64,000 nt of DNA from Enoplolaimus lenunculus (taxonomy: Eukaryota; Nematoda; Enoplea; Enoplida; Thoracostomopsidae): assembly GCA_030248215.1 (NCBI GenBank), contig JASANG010001639.1, positions 124,001 to 188,000 of the forward strand, written 5' to 3'. Made by a program: the position numbers and the translations under genes. A model generated the notes under the pieces. The model searched no databases. It was given only the letters and a program-made list of their open reading frames with translations, and had not been told where the DNA came from. This document shows, piece by piece, positions 47,180-57,896 of the stretch (position 1 is the first letter of the stretch; the number at the start of each line of letters is the position of its first letter).

Positions 47180-47380
47180 GGTCAATGTTACTTTAAGGGG
47201 CGTAACAGTAGATTAAGCGTATTCGTAAACCTAAGCCTAAGCCTAAGCGTTGCAAAAATGTGTTCCTAAGCCTAAGCCTAAACCTAAAACTAAGCAAAAA
47301 CAAATGTAATCTAGAAACTACACCTACTCTTTTACAGACCCACCAGAATCCTGGACGTCCCTAAAAGTAACATGGGGGCC
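47180..47380. mobile_element. Family B GGCC-type MITE
   Basis: Left GGTCAATGTTACTTTAAGGG; right CCCTAAAAGTAACATGGGGG. Flanks TTGAGAAA and CTGAGAAA (7/8). Contains GCAAAAATGTGTTCC as in the 5553 copy. Confidence 0.8.
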
Positions 47381-47537
47381 CTGAGAAACATAAATATGAC
47401 GAGAGTACAATTTTTCTTTAAAATTTTTGAATTCAAAGCATAAATATTTGTAAATTCAAAAAAATAGAAGAAAAACAACTCATAAAATGTGTGCTGAAAA
47501 CAAAATAAAAATACATACACGTGATTCGTCTTTTTAT

Positions 47538-48262
47538 TTATTGCTGTTGAAATATTGATTGGGCATTGTGAAAACGCTCAATCTGCGACATCAGCTGTTG
47601 TTGCTTGCGGGCATGTGACCAAGATGAAGCCAGGGCGTTCAGCGCCGCGTTAAAAATTTTTGATTTGCCTAGAAAATTTTTTTTCAACCTGGCTTGTAAG
47701 TCAATAAATATCCTTGTATGTCCCTCCTGAAAAATGTTGGACAGTGTAAAGAACAGGGGCGGAACAGCATTATATGCATATTCCTACACCTAAGCCTAAG
47801 CCTAAAAGCCTAAGCCTAAGCTTTAGAATGAGTATATTCCTAAGCCTATGTGTAAGCCTAAGCCTAAGCCAATCAAAAACAATAGTCTAATGCTTAAGCT
47901 TATTCTATTCTAGTCCCCCAGAAAAACGTTCCGCCCCTGATCTTTTCATGGGCCAAAATGTGGAACCCCCATTACAAGGTGAGCTGGCTATGGGTCTGTG
48001 TTGGTGAGTGGGATGGCAAACGTGTTACGAAAATACAGAACCAGAATAACAACAATACCTCCCAGCAGGAGTTAAACTGAAATTTCTAGATCCGCAACTA
48101 CACCAAACTCACTATTTCTGGTGACGAGAAGCGATGAGACCACTTTTGACGATAACACAGAATCAAAATAGCGATCCATGGACACTACAACCAGGCCATG
48201 TCTCCAAGAAAACCTAAGACTATTTTTGGTATCGAAAGGGCCTTCAGCGGTGAACCATATCT
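47538..48262 (-). CDS. Candidate last two exons of an unknown minus-strand gene
   Basis: Terminal exon 47538-47668 reads KSKIFNAALNALASSWSHAR, a glutamine-rich helix and IFQQQ, stopping at TAA, overlapped by AATAAATAAA. Its acceptor is TTTTCTAG. The upstream exon (48113 to about 48262) reads FKIWFTAEGPFDTKNSLRFS...DRYFDSVLSSKVVSSLLVTRN and ends at a GTGAGT donor; donor and acceptor phases match (1 and 2). Its 5' part is cut by a truncated family A element. A complete family A copy with 7/8 target duplication lies in the intron. The protein is not recognised. Matching phase and signals raise this above chance, but not by much. Confidence 0.3.
47739..47954. mobile_element. Family A GGCC-type MITE
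   Basis: Left GGACAGTGTAAAGAACAGGG; right CCCCTGATCTTTTCATGGGC. Flanks AAAATGTT and AAAATGTG (7/8). AAGCCT arrays in two blocks. Confidence 0.8.
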
Positions 48263-48264
48263 TG

Positions 48265-48511
48265 AAATACGGTATTATAAGCATATTCCTAAGCATATTC
48301 CTAAGCCTAAGCCTAAGCCTAAGCCTAAGCCTAAGCGTAAGAATGAGCAAATTCCTATTCCTAAGCCTAAGCCTAAGCCTAAGCCTAAGCGTAAGAATGA
48401 GCAAATTCCTAAGCCTAAGCCTAAGCCTGAGCCAGGCAAAAAATTAAACCTTAAACTTACTCTATTCTAGTCCCACAGAAAAACGTTCCGCCCCTGATAT
48501 TTACATAGGCC
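48265..48511. mobile_element. Family A MITE with longest TTAGGC-like arrays, left end truncated
   Basis: Three blocks of perfect CCTAAG hexamers (about 6, 4 and 3 units), each introduced by GAGCAxATTCCTA. Right end CGCCCCTGATATTTACATAG then GCC. Confidence 0.8.
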
Positions 48512-48831
48512 CAAATTACTAAAATTGCACTTGGCGTTTCGCTCGTTTCGCTCAAAAGCTTTTTTTCCACCGTTATATAGTGACCCTACGCGTACGGGAT
48601 TATTTTGTTTTTGGATAAGTTAAGTGCGTTCTTGAAATTTAGAAAAATTTAGAAAAACTATCGCAAATTTAAAATACTCTTCTGTATTTGTAAACATTTG
48701 TTTTATCTGCAGTAATACTTCCTGAGTATCAAACTGCGGTTTAGGCAGCGTTCATTTCTGGATTCGATTCAATAACCGGTCTTGTAGTTAGCTCACATTG
48801 CTAAAGTTGGCTAAACATTTTGCGCCAATGG

Positions 48832-48975
48832 AAACATCAGAGGCGGAACTAAGCTTAAACTTTAGACTAATTTTTTGTTTAGGCTTAGGCTTATTTGTAA
48901 GCTCGTTCTAACGCTTAGGCTTATGCTTAAGCTCAGGCTTGGTGTTAAGAATATTCTTATACTACTGTCCACATT
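48832..48975. mobile_element. Family A MITE, decayed
   Basis: GCGCCAATGGAAACATCAGA and GGCGGAACTAAGCTTAAACT at the left; the right end is worn after TATACTACTG. Confidence 0.5.
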
Positions 48976-49099
48976 TTGCAACATGCGCATCCAAGGTTTT
49001 CACATGATTTGACAAGCTATGTTGAAACTTTTTGTATAGGGCCAAAATTCCTTCAGGCCGGCTGAACCCCAATGACCCTTCTCTGGCTACATTCCCGTT

Positions 49100-49294
49100 G
49101 GCCAAAGTTAATTGCAGAAGCGTAAAAGTACTATCATCGTATTCTAAGCAAAAGCGAGCCTCAGCGTACGGATAAGCCGATAACTAATTTTAAGCCCAAG
49201 CCCAAACAAAAAAATTAGTCTAAAACTTAAAGCTAAAACTCTATTATGCATAGTTTGGCGAATAAATGGTTCTCGCCTTAAAGTAACATGGGCC
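49100..49294. mobile_element. Family B MITE, decayed
   Basis: GGCCAAAGTTAATTGCAGAA at the left; GCCTTAAAGTAACATGGGCC intact at the right. Confidence 0.6.
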
Positions 49295-49552
49295 ATAGAG
49301 TCAATAACCAATAAATGAAAACTTTACGTCACAAAATTTCTATATCAAATTTTAACTTCAAAAGCCGGAAAATGTTTGGTAAAAATTATGCACTGATTTT
49401 TTGAAACATTATCTGAAATTGATGATAAATAATAGATATATAATAATAAAAATAGCCTTATAGGAATAAAACGAGTGCTTTAAAATTTGAACAATTTTCT
49501 CATATGCACAAATCTAAAAACTGGAATATATACCTAAAAAGAATGTTATATA

Positions 49553-49719
49553 CACATTGCAAAAAAATGCTGAGTCAAATTGACTCTCTCCGAAATAGGC
49601 TTTTCGGGACTACAGAAATTGAGTCTCAAAATTCGACAGCGCCAGAGTCAAACGTGCGACTCATTGAGTCGAATTTGACTCTGTCGCAGTCGAATTTGAC
49701 TCACCATTTTTTTGCAGTG
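49553..49719. mobile_element. Palindromic MITE, family P2
   Basis: CACATTGCAAAAAAATGCTG after TA; CACCATTTTTTTGCAGTG at the right. GAGTCAAATTGACTC hairpin arms. Confidence 0.75.
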
Positions 49720-50161
49720 ATATTTATATAATCAGAAAATTTTCAAAGATAATATACCTCAAACTATGCGAATAAATATTGTAAACGGCTCAGAATTTAT
49801 GAGGCAATGTGTAACGATACCAGTGTGACCACGGCTCGTGAAGCTGGGAAATATAGTCTCTGAGCCGGGATGCACACATCTTGATGTGAAAAGGCACTGC
49901 GAGCCGCAGGAACCTGTTGTTATACCTCAGCAAAAGCAGAGCCCCGTACACATAGACACTGGATTGTGACTGTGTTGTCCGGTGAGTTCTGAGTCTGTAT
50001 TTTGCGGTTCTTGAAGGCCTAATCCTGTAGAGACTGTGTCTGTATGCACACAAGGTTTTGGGTGAGTATATGAGTCGGTAATGGTTGGTAAGTAGCACAG
50101 AGCTCGTACTACTGCCGGATGTATACACGGGATGAGGGGCAATTGCATTTAGAAAACTTAC

Positions 50162-50178
50162 CTTTCACCCTAAAAACT
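50162..50178 (-). other. Possible 17-base microexon
   Basis: On the minus strand TATTTTCAG, 17 bases, then GTAAGTTT. Both splice sites match consensus almost fully. No adjoining exon found, so it may be accidental. Confidence 0.15.
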
Positions 50179-50434
50179 CTGAAAATATTAATTATTTAAT
50201 AAAGATTACATTTTCTGACGAAATCTTAGTAGCTACTAAGATTTTACATTTCGTTATGTTGGCAGATTTTCATTGGTCGGTCGATGGTATAATTACGTGA
50301 GGTGTTGTTTGAATTTAATTGGTTGGATGTTTACATAGCGGATTAACATGGCGAATGTAGTTTGAGTGTTATACATGTTTTATTGTGTTTTTCTTTAGTT
50401 AGAATTAGTATGATTTTCAGGTAAATTTACGGGC

Positions 50435-50461
50435 AACCGGTCCCGAGTTATGGGACCGGTT
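50435..50461. promoter_or_regulatory. Perfect 10-bp hairpin upstream of the orphan gene
   Basis: AACCGGTCCC (50435-50444) and GGGACCGGTT (50452-50461) are exact inverted copies around a 7-base loop. It lies about 200 bases before the candidate ATG at 50665, in a possible 5' leader. Function unknown; it could be a protein site (ACCGGT cores) or an RNA hairpin. Confidence 0.5.
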
Positions 50462-50664
50462 ATGCAAATTTCTTAAGAATCTCCGAATAGGGGTCTCTCA
50501 ACATTCCGAACAGATAAAGTCAGTATGCAGAAAACTAAGTGGTAATCGGTGAATATTTTTCTTGTTGTGTTTGGGAAATTTTCATTCGTGTTTTAGTCTA
50601 ACTGTGTTTTTGTGAAAGAATAGGTCTCACCGCGATTTTAGAAGGATATTAGGTTGCTTAGATC

Positions 50665-51367
50665 ATGTCGCATAAGTTATTTGAGGCGGAGTTTTACTTT
50701 CAATTAACACGCAATTGGTCATGGGCGGCTGGCCTTGACTGGTGCGGGTGGACCGTGCTGCATCAACCCTGCTGGGCAGGCTTGTCACTTGATCAGCCGG
50801 ATCTCCATCCTTTACCGGTTCCGCCGGCAGAGATCCCAGAAGTCACGGTAAGCGCTAATTTGTAACGTAATAGTAAAGTTCAATAGGTTTTTCGGAATTC
50901 GGATTCCAATCTCCTTTTCCGGATAGAGTTACTATACCGGGTTTTAACCCAATTGAATTCAGGTGCTATACAACTAGTCAAATTAGTATTAGTAATACTT
51001 GTTATCAAATGTCTCAAAAGGACTCAACACCCTCAACTCCTCAAGTCGTGACAGATAGTCCGCTTCCAGTCCAGCCAGAAGCTGATGTAGTTTCGCCTCG
51101 GGGCTCTCCATCTAAGCTCGATCCAAAGGCTGAACCGTTTCGGCCCAGAGATACTGGGAGCCGATCCGGTCCCGAATCGCCTCAACCAGGAACTTCGGCT
51201 GAAGCTGGTGCGAAATCTGATTCGCGCACTCAAGAGGTAAATGTGGAATAAGTAAACATTTAGGTGACAACGTTATAGCAAGATATATGTTAATGGTTTA
51301 CATTATATTATGTTTTCTATCTTGTTTTTAGCCGCAAAAGGCGCTTAGGTTCATAGATTTTCAATAA
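50665..51367 (+). CDS. Candidate small three-exon gene, proline-rich orphan protein
   Basis: Exon 50665-50847 starts at ATG with an in-frame TAG six bases upstream and reads MSHKLFEAEFYFQLTRNWSW..., tryptophan-rich (WCGW), then prolines, ending in phase 0 at GTAAGC. Exon 51021-51236 (DSTPSTPQVVTDSPLPVQPE..., serine/proline-rich and charged) ends in phase 0 at GTAAAT. Exon 51332-51367 follows TGTTTTTAG and reads PQKALRFIDFQ then TAA, overlapped by AATAAA at 51363-51368. All joins are phase 0, giving about 144 residues. The acceptor of exon 2 has a weak pyrimidine tract. No domain is recognised. The region from about 49.8 to 52.9 kb is unusually free of the transposons that fill the rest. Upstream ATTGG/CCAAT motifs near 50266-50330 could be promoter elements. 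Confidence 0.35.
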
Positions 51368-52900
51368 ATTACTTACACCGGTGTTGAATTCTGTCACAAT
51401 TAGTAAATTCTCTCCTCTGCTCATGCGTAGGTGAGCCACCCGCTTGGTGGGGACTAAGTGAGGTCCTATCTACCCCTTATATTTTCTTTATAAGTTATAA
51501 AGTCAGTACCACTCAAATGTGCTTGGCGGAGTAAAACTATGAGCCGGACACCTACATATGCTTATATTGAACTCGCACACTTGCCCTACGCCTAGTTTTT
51601 CCCTAACTCAGTTAGCTTAGATAAGTTAGTTAGATTAGTTTAGTCTTTAGTACCTCCATGGTGGACGGTGCGAGGCTCGCCGTCGTGCAGCCAGACGGGC
51701 TCGTAGGTGCCAGTACAATAACCTATTATCGCGTTTAGGTACCGAGATATCAAGATTTGTCGGTACCGTGATATTATTAGTTGTCGGTACCGTATATTTG
51801 AATATATTGAGGCGATTATTTATTGGTGCCTCAATTGTTTTAGCTATGAGTTTGCGTTGAATCAGCTGAATGTTAGCTGATATAAATATACGCAGGCTTG
51901 TTTCGTTTACCTAGGTTAAACTGCCTAGAAAGGCAGTTGGGTGTGACTAACCCTCATGGATGCATTGCTATCTATGGATACACAGCTGTCAAATGTGAGC
52001 TTCACTGGACGATACCTACCCAGAGCTCGGGATAACCTCTCGCTCGGAACTTCGTTGAGATATAGGTGTCGAGGGTAGGCGACTACTTAACCCTATATAA
52101 ACTCACACAATGTACAGAACAAAAAGCTAACTAGTATCCTACGATAAACTGTAAGCATAACTGACTGAATAGGAACTTGTAAAATGTAAGCTAGAAAATT
52201 TAAATAAAATAATGAATAACCAAACACACGCCAGAATGAAGCTTAAATACCGCGATTCAAAATCTGAAACTTGCTATTATCCTTCGCATAAGAAATAATG
52301 AGAACGTTTGGAAAAACTGTACAATACACTGGAATTATTGAATTTTAAAGTAGAAAGAATACAATAAATTTTGAAGCCGGAAAATTTGAAATAAATTCTA
52401 AACAACAAACAAAATACAGATCAACTTTTGAATTCTGCGAATCACCTGGAAAAACGTTGAAACGACAGAACGCAACGTGTGCTAACTATAGAGGTCACAA
52501 AAGCATATTTAACCAGCGACGTACAGAAACTGCATAGTTGAAAGCTTTATTCAGCGAAAAATTTCTGAAATAAACCCACGGAATGGCGTTTACCATTATA
52601 ATTATAGTAATATCTGTGCTGTGCCGAGCCTAGCGCGATTGAAAATTTCAAATTCTTACTAACGACATTGATATTTCAAAATGTGTTTATACGAAAAAAA
52701 ATGTGAAAAATGCTTGTTCAGCGTTTGCATCATGATAAATTCGGTCAAAAGGGTTGCCGAACTATTCACTAAGCACTCGACTGTCTAAAATGAATATAAC
52801 CCACATTTTTGTAGAAACCATTAGGTTGACGAATTGAAAAAATATTCTAGATTTCAATTATTCGTTATCGAACTGGAGCCAAGGGAAGGAGGGCCATGGG
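51368..52900. other. No gene or known repeat recognised
   Basis: Relatively GC-rich at first, with several short inverted pairs (for example CCTACCC at 52014 and GGGTAGG at 52073). It contains GGTACCG words at 51740-51790 and CCTATATAAAC near 52091, a possible TATA box. It does not match the repeat families in the rest of the window. Confidence 0.3.
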
Positions 52901-52936
52901 GGCTCAACTCTCCTTGTGAAATTTTGGTCCATACTG

Positions 52937-53073
52937 CGGCCCGTAGCCAAAGCCCCCTGGTAAAATTTGGCCTCCACTAGAAAATTTTTAGCCTTGCTTG
53001 TAAGCAAACGAAAACCTTGGTATGTCCCTCCTGAAATCTTATAAACCTCCTAACAATGTGAGCTGGCTACCGG
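52937..53073. mobile_element. Family D MITE
   Basis: CGGCCCGTAGCCAAAGCCCC at the left; ACAATGTGAGCTGGCTACCG at the right. Directly followed by a family F-like segment (53080-53230), as at 32052. Confidence 0.6.
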
Positions 53074-53322
53074 CTTGACTTACTGATATGTGTTTTAACT
53101 TTCGAATCGTTGAATAGTCAGCTTCAAAATTCAGCAAATTTTTGAAACTTGATTTCGCCTCTTTAACAGTTTTAAAATGAGCAGATGCAACAGTTCGTAG
53201 TTTGAATACCTATCGCTAACAATGTGTAACAAGCACTGTGCCCACATGATAAATATAGGCCCCATATCGAACTCAATATATTGGAATGTACTTCAAACTG
53301 AAACTGAACGTTGGTCTATATA

Positions 53323-53522
53323 CTGCAAAAAATGGTGAGTCAAATTGACTCTCTCCGAAATATGCTTTTCCTGACTACACAAACTGAGATAAAATTTCAT
53401 TCCGCCCGAGTCAAATTCGACTCAATTTGCCTGTAGCGGAGTCAAATTTTGACTCCGTTTGTGTAGTCAGGACAAGCCTGTTTCGGAGAGAGTCAATTTG
53501 ACCCACCATTTTTTTGCAGTGA
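53323..53522. mobile_element. Palindromic MITE, family P2
   Basis: CTGCAAAAAATGGTGAGTCA at the left; CACCATTTTTTTGCAGTG at the right; long hairpin of GAGTCAAATTGACTC and GTAGTCAGGA words. Confidence 0.75.
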
Positions 53523-53805
53523 TAGCTACTTGTTCAACCTAAACTGTACAGAAAGAAAAACTAAATTAACCAACAGCGTCAAGTTCGCAGCGAATGTTGA
53601 CCAGCCTTGCCCATTAATTTTCGCCCTTGCCAGTAGTAAAAGAAAAGGTTAATAATTTTTTGGCATCTGCTAACAAGGTATGCTGGGCAGCGGGCCTCAG
53701 CAATTATAAGAACCACTTAGAAAAATTTTGACAATTTTTATCAAAGTGTTAAACTTGTTCGTAGTTCATCTGAAAATCTTGCACGACTATCATGAAACTA
53801 TGTTA

Positions 53806-54329
53806 TGGATCATCCACGTAATACTGTCTACGCTACTGTAAAAAATTGTCCACACACCTGGTATTAAGGGCGGGACAAAACGACAATGTCCTTAAGCTAT
53901 AAAGACTTTACAGAAGGTGCAGCTGAATAGTGGGTTTTGAAACCGGTCCTTCGAAGGGACTAAGGACAATATAGACACTGTCTGGACACAGTGTCTGACA
54001 ATACGAGTTCCTTCGAACAGACCCTGTATGATTGCAAAGCAAAGTTCCTTCCGACAATCTTTGTGTTGTGAAATAAGCTGAGTCCCTTCTGACAGAGTCT
54101 GGACAAAACAGTTGCCCTTTAAATAACGTATTGACAATTTAGCTTGGGTATGGACGGCAACGTGACCAAGCATAGGCCGTCCATAGAGAGTGCGAGTTGT
54201 CAGTAGGGTCTAAACAGGATATGAGTGACATTTGGACATGTAATTTGGAAACAGTAAAATTACACTTAGGGGCTCGTACATGGGGACAATTTTTTACAGT
54301 AGCGTAGACAGTATAACGTGGATGACCCA
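53806..54329. mobile_element. TTA-flanked TIR element, Harbinger-like
   Basis: About 45-bp inverted ends, TGGATCATCCACGTAATACT... and its complement, sharing TGTCTACGCTACTGTAAAAA. TTA on both sides (53803-53805, 54330-54332) fits the TWA duplication of PIF/Harbinger. The interior repeats GTTCCTTCxGACA and GTCTGGACA words. No transposase. Confidence 0.75.
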
Positions 54330-54422
54330 TTAGCCAACGTTCCGGCTGTGCTCGCTACAGACCTGTAATTTAGCCCCCTTAGAAGTTATACCTGCAAGTA
54401 TATTAAAACAAAAACTTTTGCA

Positions 54423-54549
54423 TTACAGAGGCAAGTGTTTTGTCATTTTTTCGACAGAGTATTTTTGTGGTTTAGGCCGTTTTTGCTCTACAGCGACGAT
54501 TTGTGATTTATACGCGTTGCCTGTAGATGCTAAATCTATTTTGCACCTT
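54423..54549 (-). CDS. Weak candidate terminal exon
   Basis: Minus strand: acceptor ATATGTTAG, frame RCKIDLASTGNAYKSQIVAV, then EQKRPKPQKYS, ending HLPL and TAA. No family recognised; 41 codons can be open by chance. Confidence 0.12.
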
Positions 54550-55658
54550 CTAACATATTAAGCGGGCAACGGGTCGATGAGGACTATGATAAAACTCAAA
54601 CAAACGTAACAATTAAATAATGGTGTTTTGAGATTTACACGTTTACGATGAATCCAGAAGACAATTTTAAGTCAGCAAAACCGCATTAGACAAAACCAAA
54701 CCAATTAATATTTCTACAAACTCAAATGCTTGCTAAAATGTTGATTTAAATCTGTGTAATTAAAGTTGGAATACTCCACATACGTATTTTAAACATGTTT
54801 CCAACATACTGCGTTTACAATAGTTTCATAGTACATAAACGTGATTGTTCTATAAATAGAAAATTTGTATGCATATTTTTTGCATTCGCTAACACTTTTG
54901 CCATTGCGCAAAGTTGGACGACTACTATATACAATGGCGGATCTAGAACAAATAAAAGGGCATACTCATCGTTTTTGTAACGCAGAAAATTTGGCAATGT
55001 AATGGGTTCATCTGAATCTCACGGTGTGTTTTCTACACAAATAACCAATAATAATAGAAAATATCAAAATATTTGCAAGCGACCGAATTAAAAGTGTAAA
55101 ATTTTGAAACACAAAATGTAACTTAACCCGCCTGAAAATCATAGCCTACGATGCCACTGCTGAAATAGAACAACTACCTCAAAACCTCAACTAAATCACA
55201 CTTTTACGACAAATATTTCACCAAGACTTTGCGAGCCCATGGACAATCTCAAGAACAACACAGCCAACGGATATACAAGGGGGAAGACAGAGGAATATAT
55301 CCCGTTGAAATTCGTGTAAACACGAGCAAAAGGCACTTTTGCAGGCTACAGAATATAACCTGCTTGTTTGTAGAGCCTAAAAATGCGCTTATACCCGTCT
55401 GAAATGAAATGCACGCCACGGAACATATATATAGTCCTATTCTAGACCGCGAGATGAAAATTAGAATATTGTGTTGTTGCTATGTGCAACAGATTCGCAC
55501 TGGTTCACACACTTTAACTTTGATTATTGCAAAGAAAACTAAACTTTAGGCAAACGGCTTCTTAGAAATTATCACTGAATATAACAACGTTAAGCTTCCC
55601 CAACAATTGGACAAAAGTATACCCATAGACCCATGTAAAATTAAACATGGCATCAAGC

Positions 55659-55808
55659 ATATAGCCAGCTCACATTGGTATGGGGAGGTTAAAAATTTTT
55701 CAAGAGGTGCATACAAGGGTTTTGTTGACTTAAAGGTTGAAAATTTACTTTGGGGCCAAATTTTTCCTGGAAGGCTGAGCCCCTCTGGCCCCCTTTGGCC
55801 ACGGTCCC
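55659..55808. mobile_element. Family D MITE
   Basis: ATAGCCAGCTCACATTGGTA at the left; CTTTGGCCACGGTCCC at the right; centre AGGTTGAAAATTTACTTTGG. Confidence 0.6.
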
Positions 55809-57190
55809 GCATGGTATATACACACTTAATAGGAGCGTAGTCAGTATTTTATAGTACGAAACCGTATGTAAAAACATTTTGCGAGCGAGTAATGTTTCTT
55901 GAGCTGTATAAGATTGTCATTCTAGAGCCAGCGATTGCCCCTTCAAATTTCGTATCCCAAAGTTTTTGGTGTGAAATTGATTTGTTTTCCGACCGCCTGT
56001 ATAAGCCGTTGTTAAACTTTTCAAAATACCACTGTTATACATGGGTGTAGTCAAAATTAATTTTGGTTTGTTGAAGCCTACACCATAGTATAACTACATA
56101 GCTAAGCATTTTATATATATGTGCGTTAGTCAATTTGTCTCCAGCTAACATTTAGTTATGGGCAGAAGTATTTTTCCAACTCATCGGGGAGGCCGACGTC
56201 ATTTTGGCCTATTTTTAACACCCATTTGATGCTGTCAGTGTTGCCAGTGCAATTTGAATTAAATTCTAATCCAAAAAAGGTCTCTACTAAATGCTATTTT
56301 GCGTTTGAAAATTTTTGAATGCTTTAGTTCTTGCGACTTATCGCTCGAGATGAATATATTTTGAATTCCTGGTTAAAGCTAACAATGGATCTACTTCAGA
56401 GGGTGTCGACTACTGTTGATATGGGGCAACGTTCAATTATTGAGGTTCAAACGATAACGGTTCTATTAAAACGGAGCCACTCCAAGTCTTGATGCAGGCC
56501 GGATTCAGATGGTATTTTTTTAGAGTTTTTCCAATTTTTACGATTCCTACAACCGCCGCAAGTGCCTGAGGCTGTTCGAGGTTATCTTGGGAACCCCGTG
56601 TTGGTGCGTCTGGGTTATGAACACTGAGTAGGTGTCTATATCTCTATATCTACACTATAGTTTTAAAGAAACTCGACTATGTATGTGAAATGGTTTCCTT
56701 GTTTTGTTAGCTTAAACCTATTGTTTTGTGAAAGTTTGGCTAACTTTTCCAGCTGCAGTAAATCACAAATTTACTGTTTGAGCTTCTCATGACGCCTGTT
56801 GATAATTTCACACCGAAATTGCTATTTTGCAAAAATACGGTTTTTAAGGTCTCAGCGTCCACCGTTCGAACCCAAAAAAATTCGTCAAAAACAATCCGAA
56901 TTGTATATCAGCAACAGCAGGAATGTTTTTTGAAAATTTTTTAAAGTCCCTATCTTACAAATTTGTAAGTTTGTTGTTACGAAAATTGCGTTTGGTTTCT
57001 TGCTCGCTTCACTTGCGATAGTTTTTTGCACAATACATTACACCTTCCTTCCTCTCCCCGTCAGAAATCGCTAAATCCGCCACTACGCTGAAATTGTATT
57101 CGTGAAATACTGTTTTGGGATGCCAAAATTATTAAATCAAAATACGCTTTTAAACTAAACCACTCCGGCAGACAAAGTGTCCTCTTATGC
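55809..57190. other. No gene recognised
   Basis: AT-rich sequence with a family N motif (GCGTTTGGTTTCTTGCTCGC at about 56986-57020) and otherwise no clear repeat, RNA or exon. Confidence 0.3.
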
Positions 57191-57193
57191 CCA

Positions 57194-57352
57194 GGCCGTA
57201 GCCAACTCACCGTGCTAGGGTGGGCTAAAAAATTTTCAGGCGGGGCATACAAGGGTTTTCAATGGCTAACAAGCAAGGTTGAAAATTTTCTAGGGGGAGC
57301 CAAAATTTTTTCAGGGGTGCGGAGAACCCCCTGCCCCCACTTGACTACGGGC
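57194..57352. mobile_element. Family D MITE
   Basis: GGCCGTAGCCAACTCACCGT at the left and CTTGACTACGGGCCC at the right. Best preserved family D centre: AAGCAAGGTTGAAAATTTTC. Confidence 0.65.
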
Positions 57353-57896
57353 CCACCCACGCCCTGCAAAATCATGGATCCACCACTGAATTAGCCCAAC
57401 ATTTTTAAAGCTGAGCTATAACGACTCAAAATACACCTGGACCGAGCATGCATAGATTTAGCATAATCAGACGAAAATGTTTCCAAAACGACCCCAATTT
57501 TACTTCTATGGGTTGACGGTTAGTTACTCTCTGTCTCACCCCTTGGGACCGAATACGACTCCATCCAATGTTTTCGCAACAATTACGAGAATTGCAAATG
57601 TGCAAACTATGAAAATATTTGAAATTGCAAGCACTACTAAAAACGATTTGTATCATATGGTGATACTCGCTCAACTACACGTATAGCAATAAAACTGCAG
57701 TTTTATACAGCTTGCGAACTCAGTTCCGCTACACAGAACGCCTACAAATAAGCTGCTTAGTTTCATTTGGTTTTTAAAATACGACAAATTTTATTTAACT
57801 GGAATTTAAGTTTCTGAAAAACTGACGATTAATGACAGTAAACGATTATGGTGGAAAGTGGATTCTGATAGGGGGCGGTGAGTCGATTAAAGCCAG

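Noticed and set aside
48178-48470. Plus and minus frames rich in KPKPKP or LSLSLS/RLRLRL
   Set aside because: Translations of the CCTAAG hexamer array of a family A element.
29443-48500. Interstitial telomere or chromosome-end fusion
   Set aside because: The TTAGGC-like runs are short, inside elements with inverted ends and target duplications, and occur in both orientations.
55170-55402. 77-codon plus-strand frame after an AG (contains EDRGIYPVEIRVN)
   Set aside because: Open frames of this size are expected tens of times by chance in this window; no donor-linked partner or homology.
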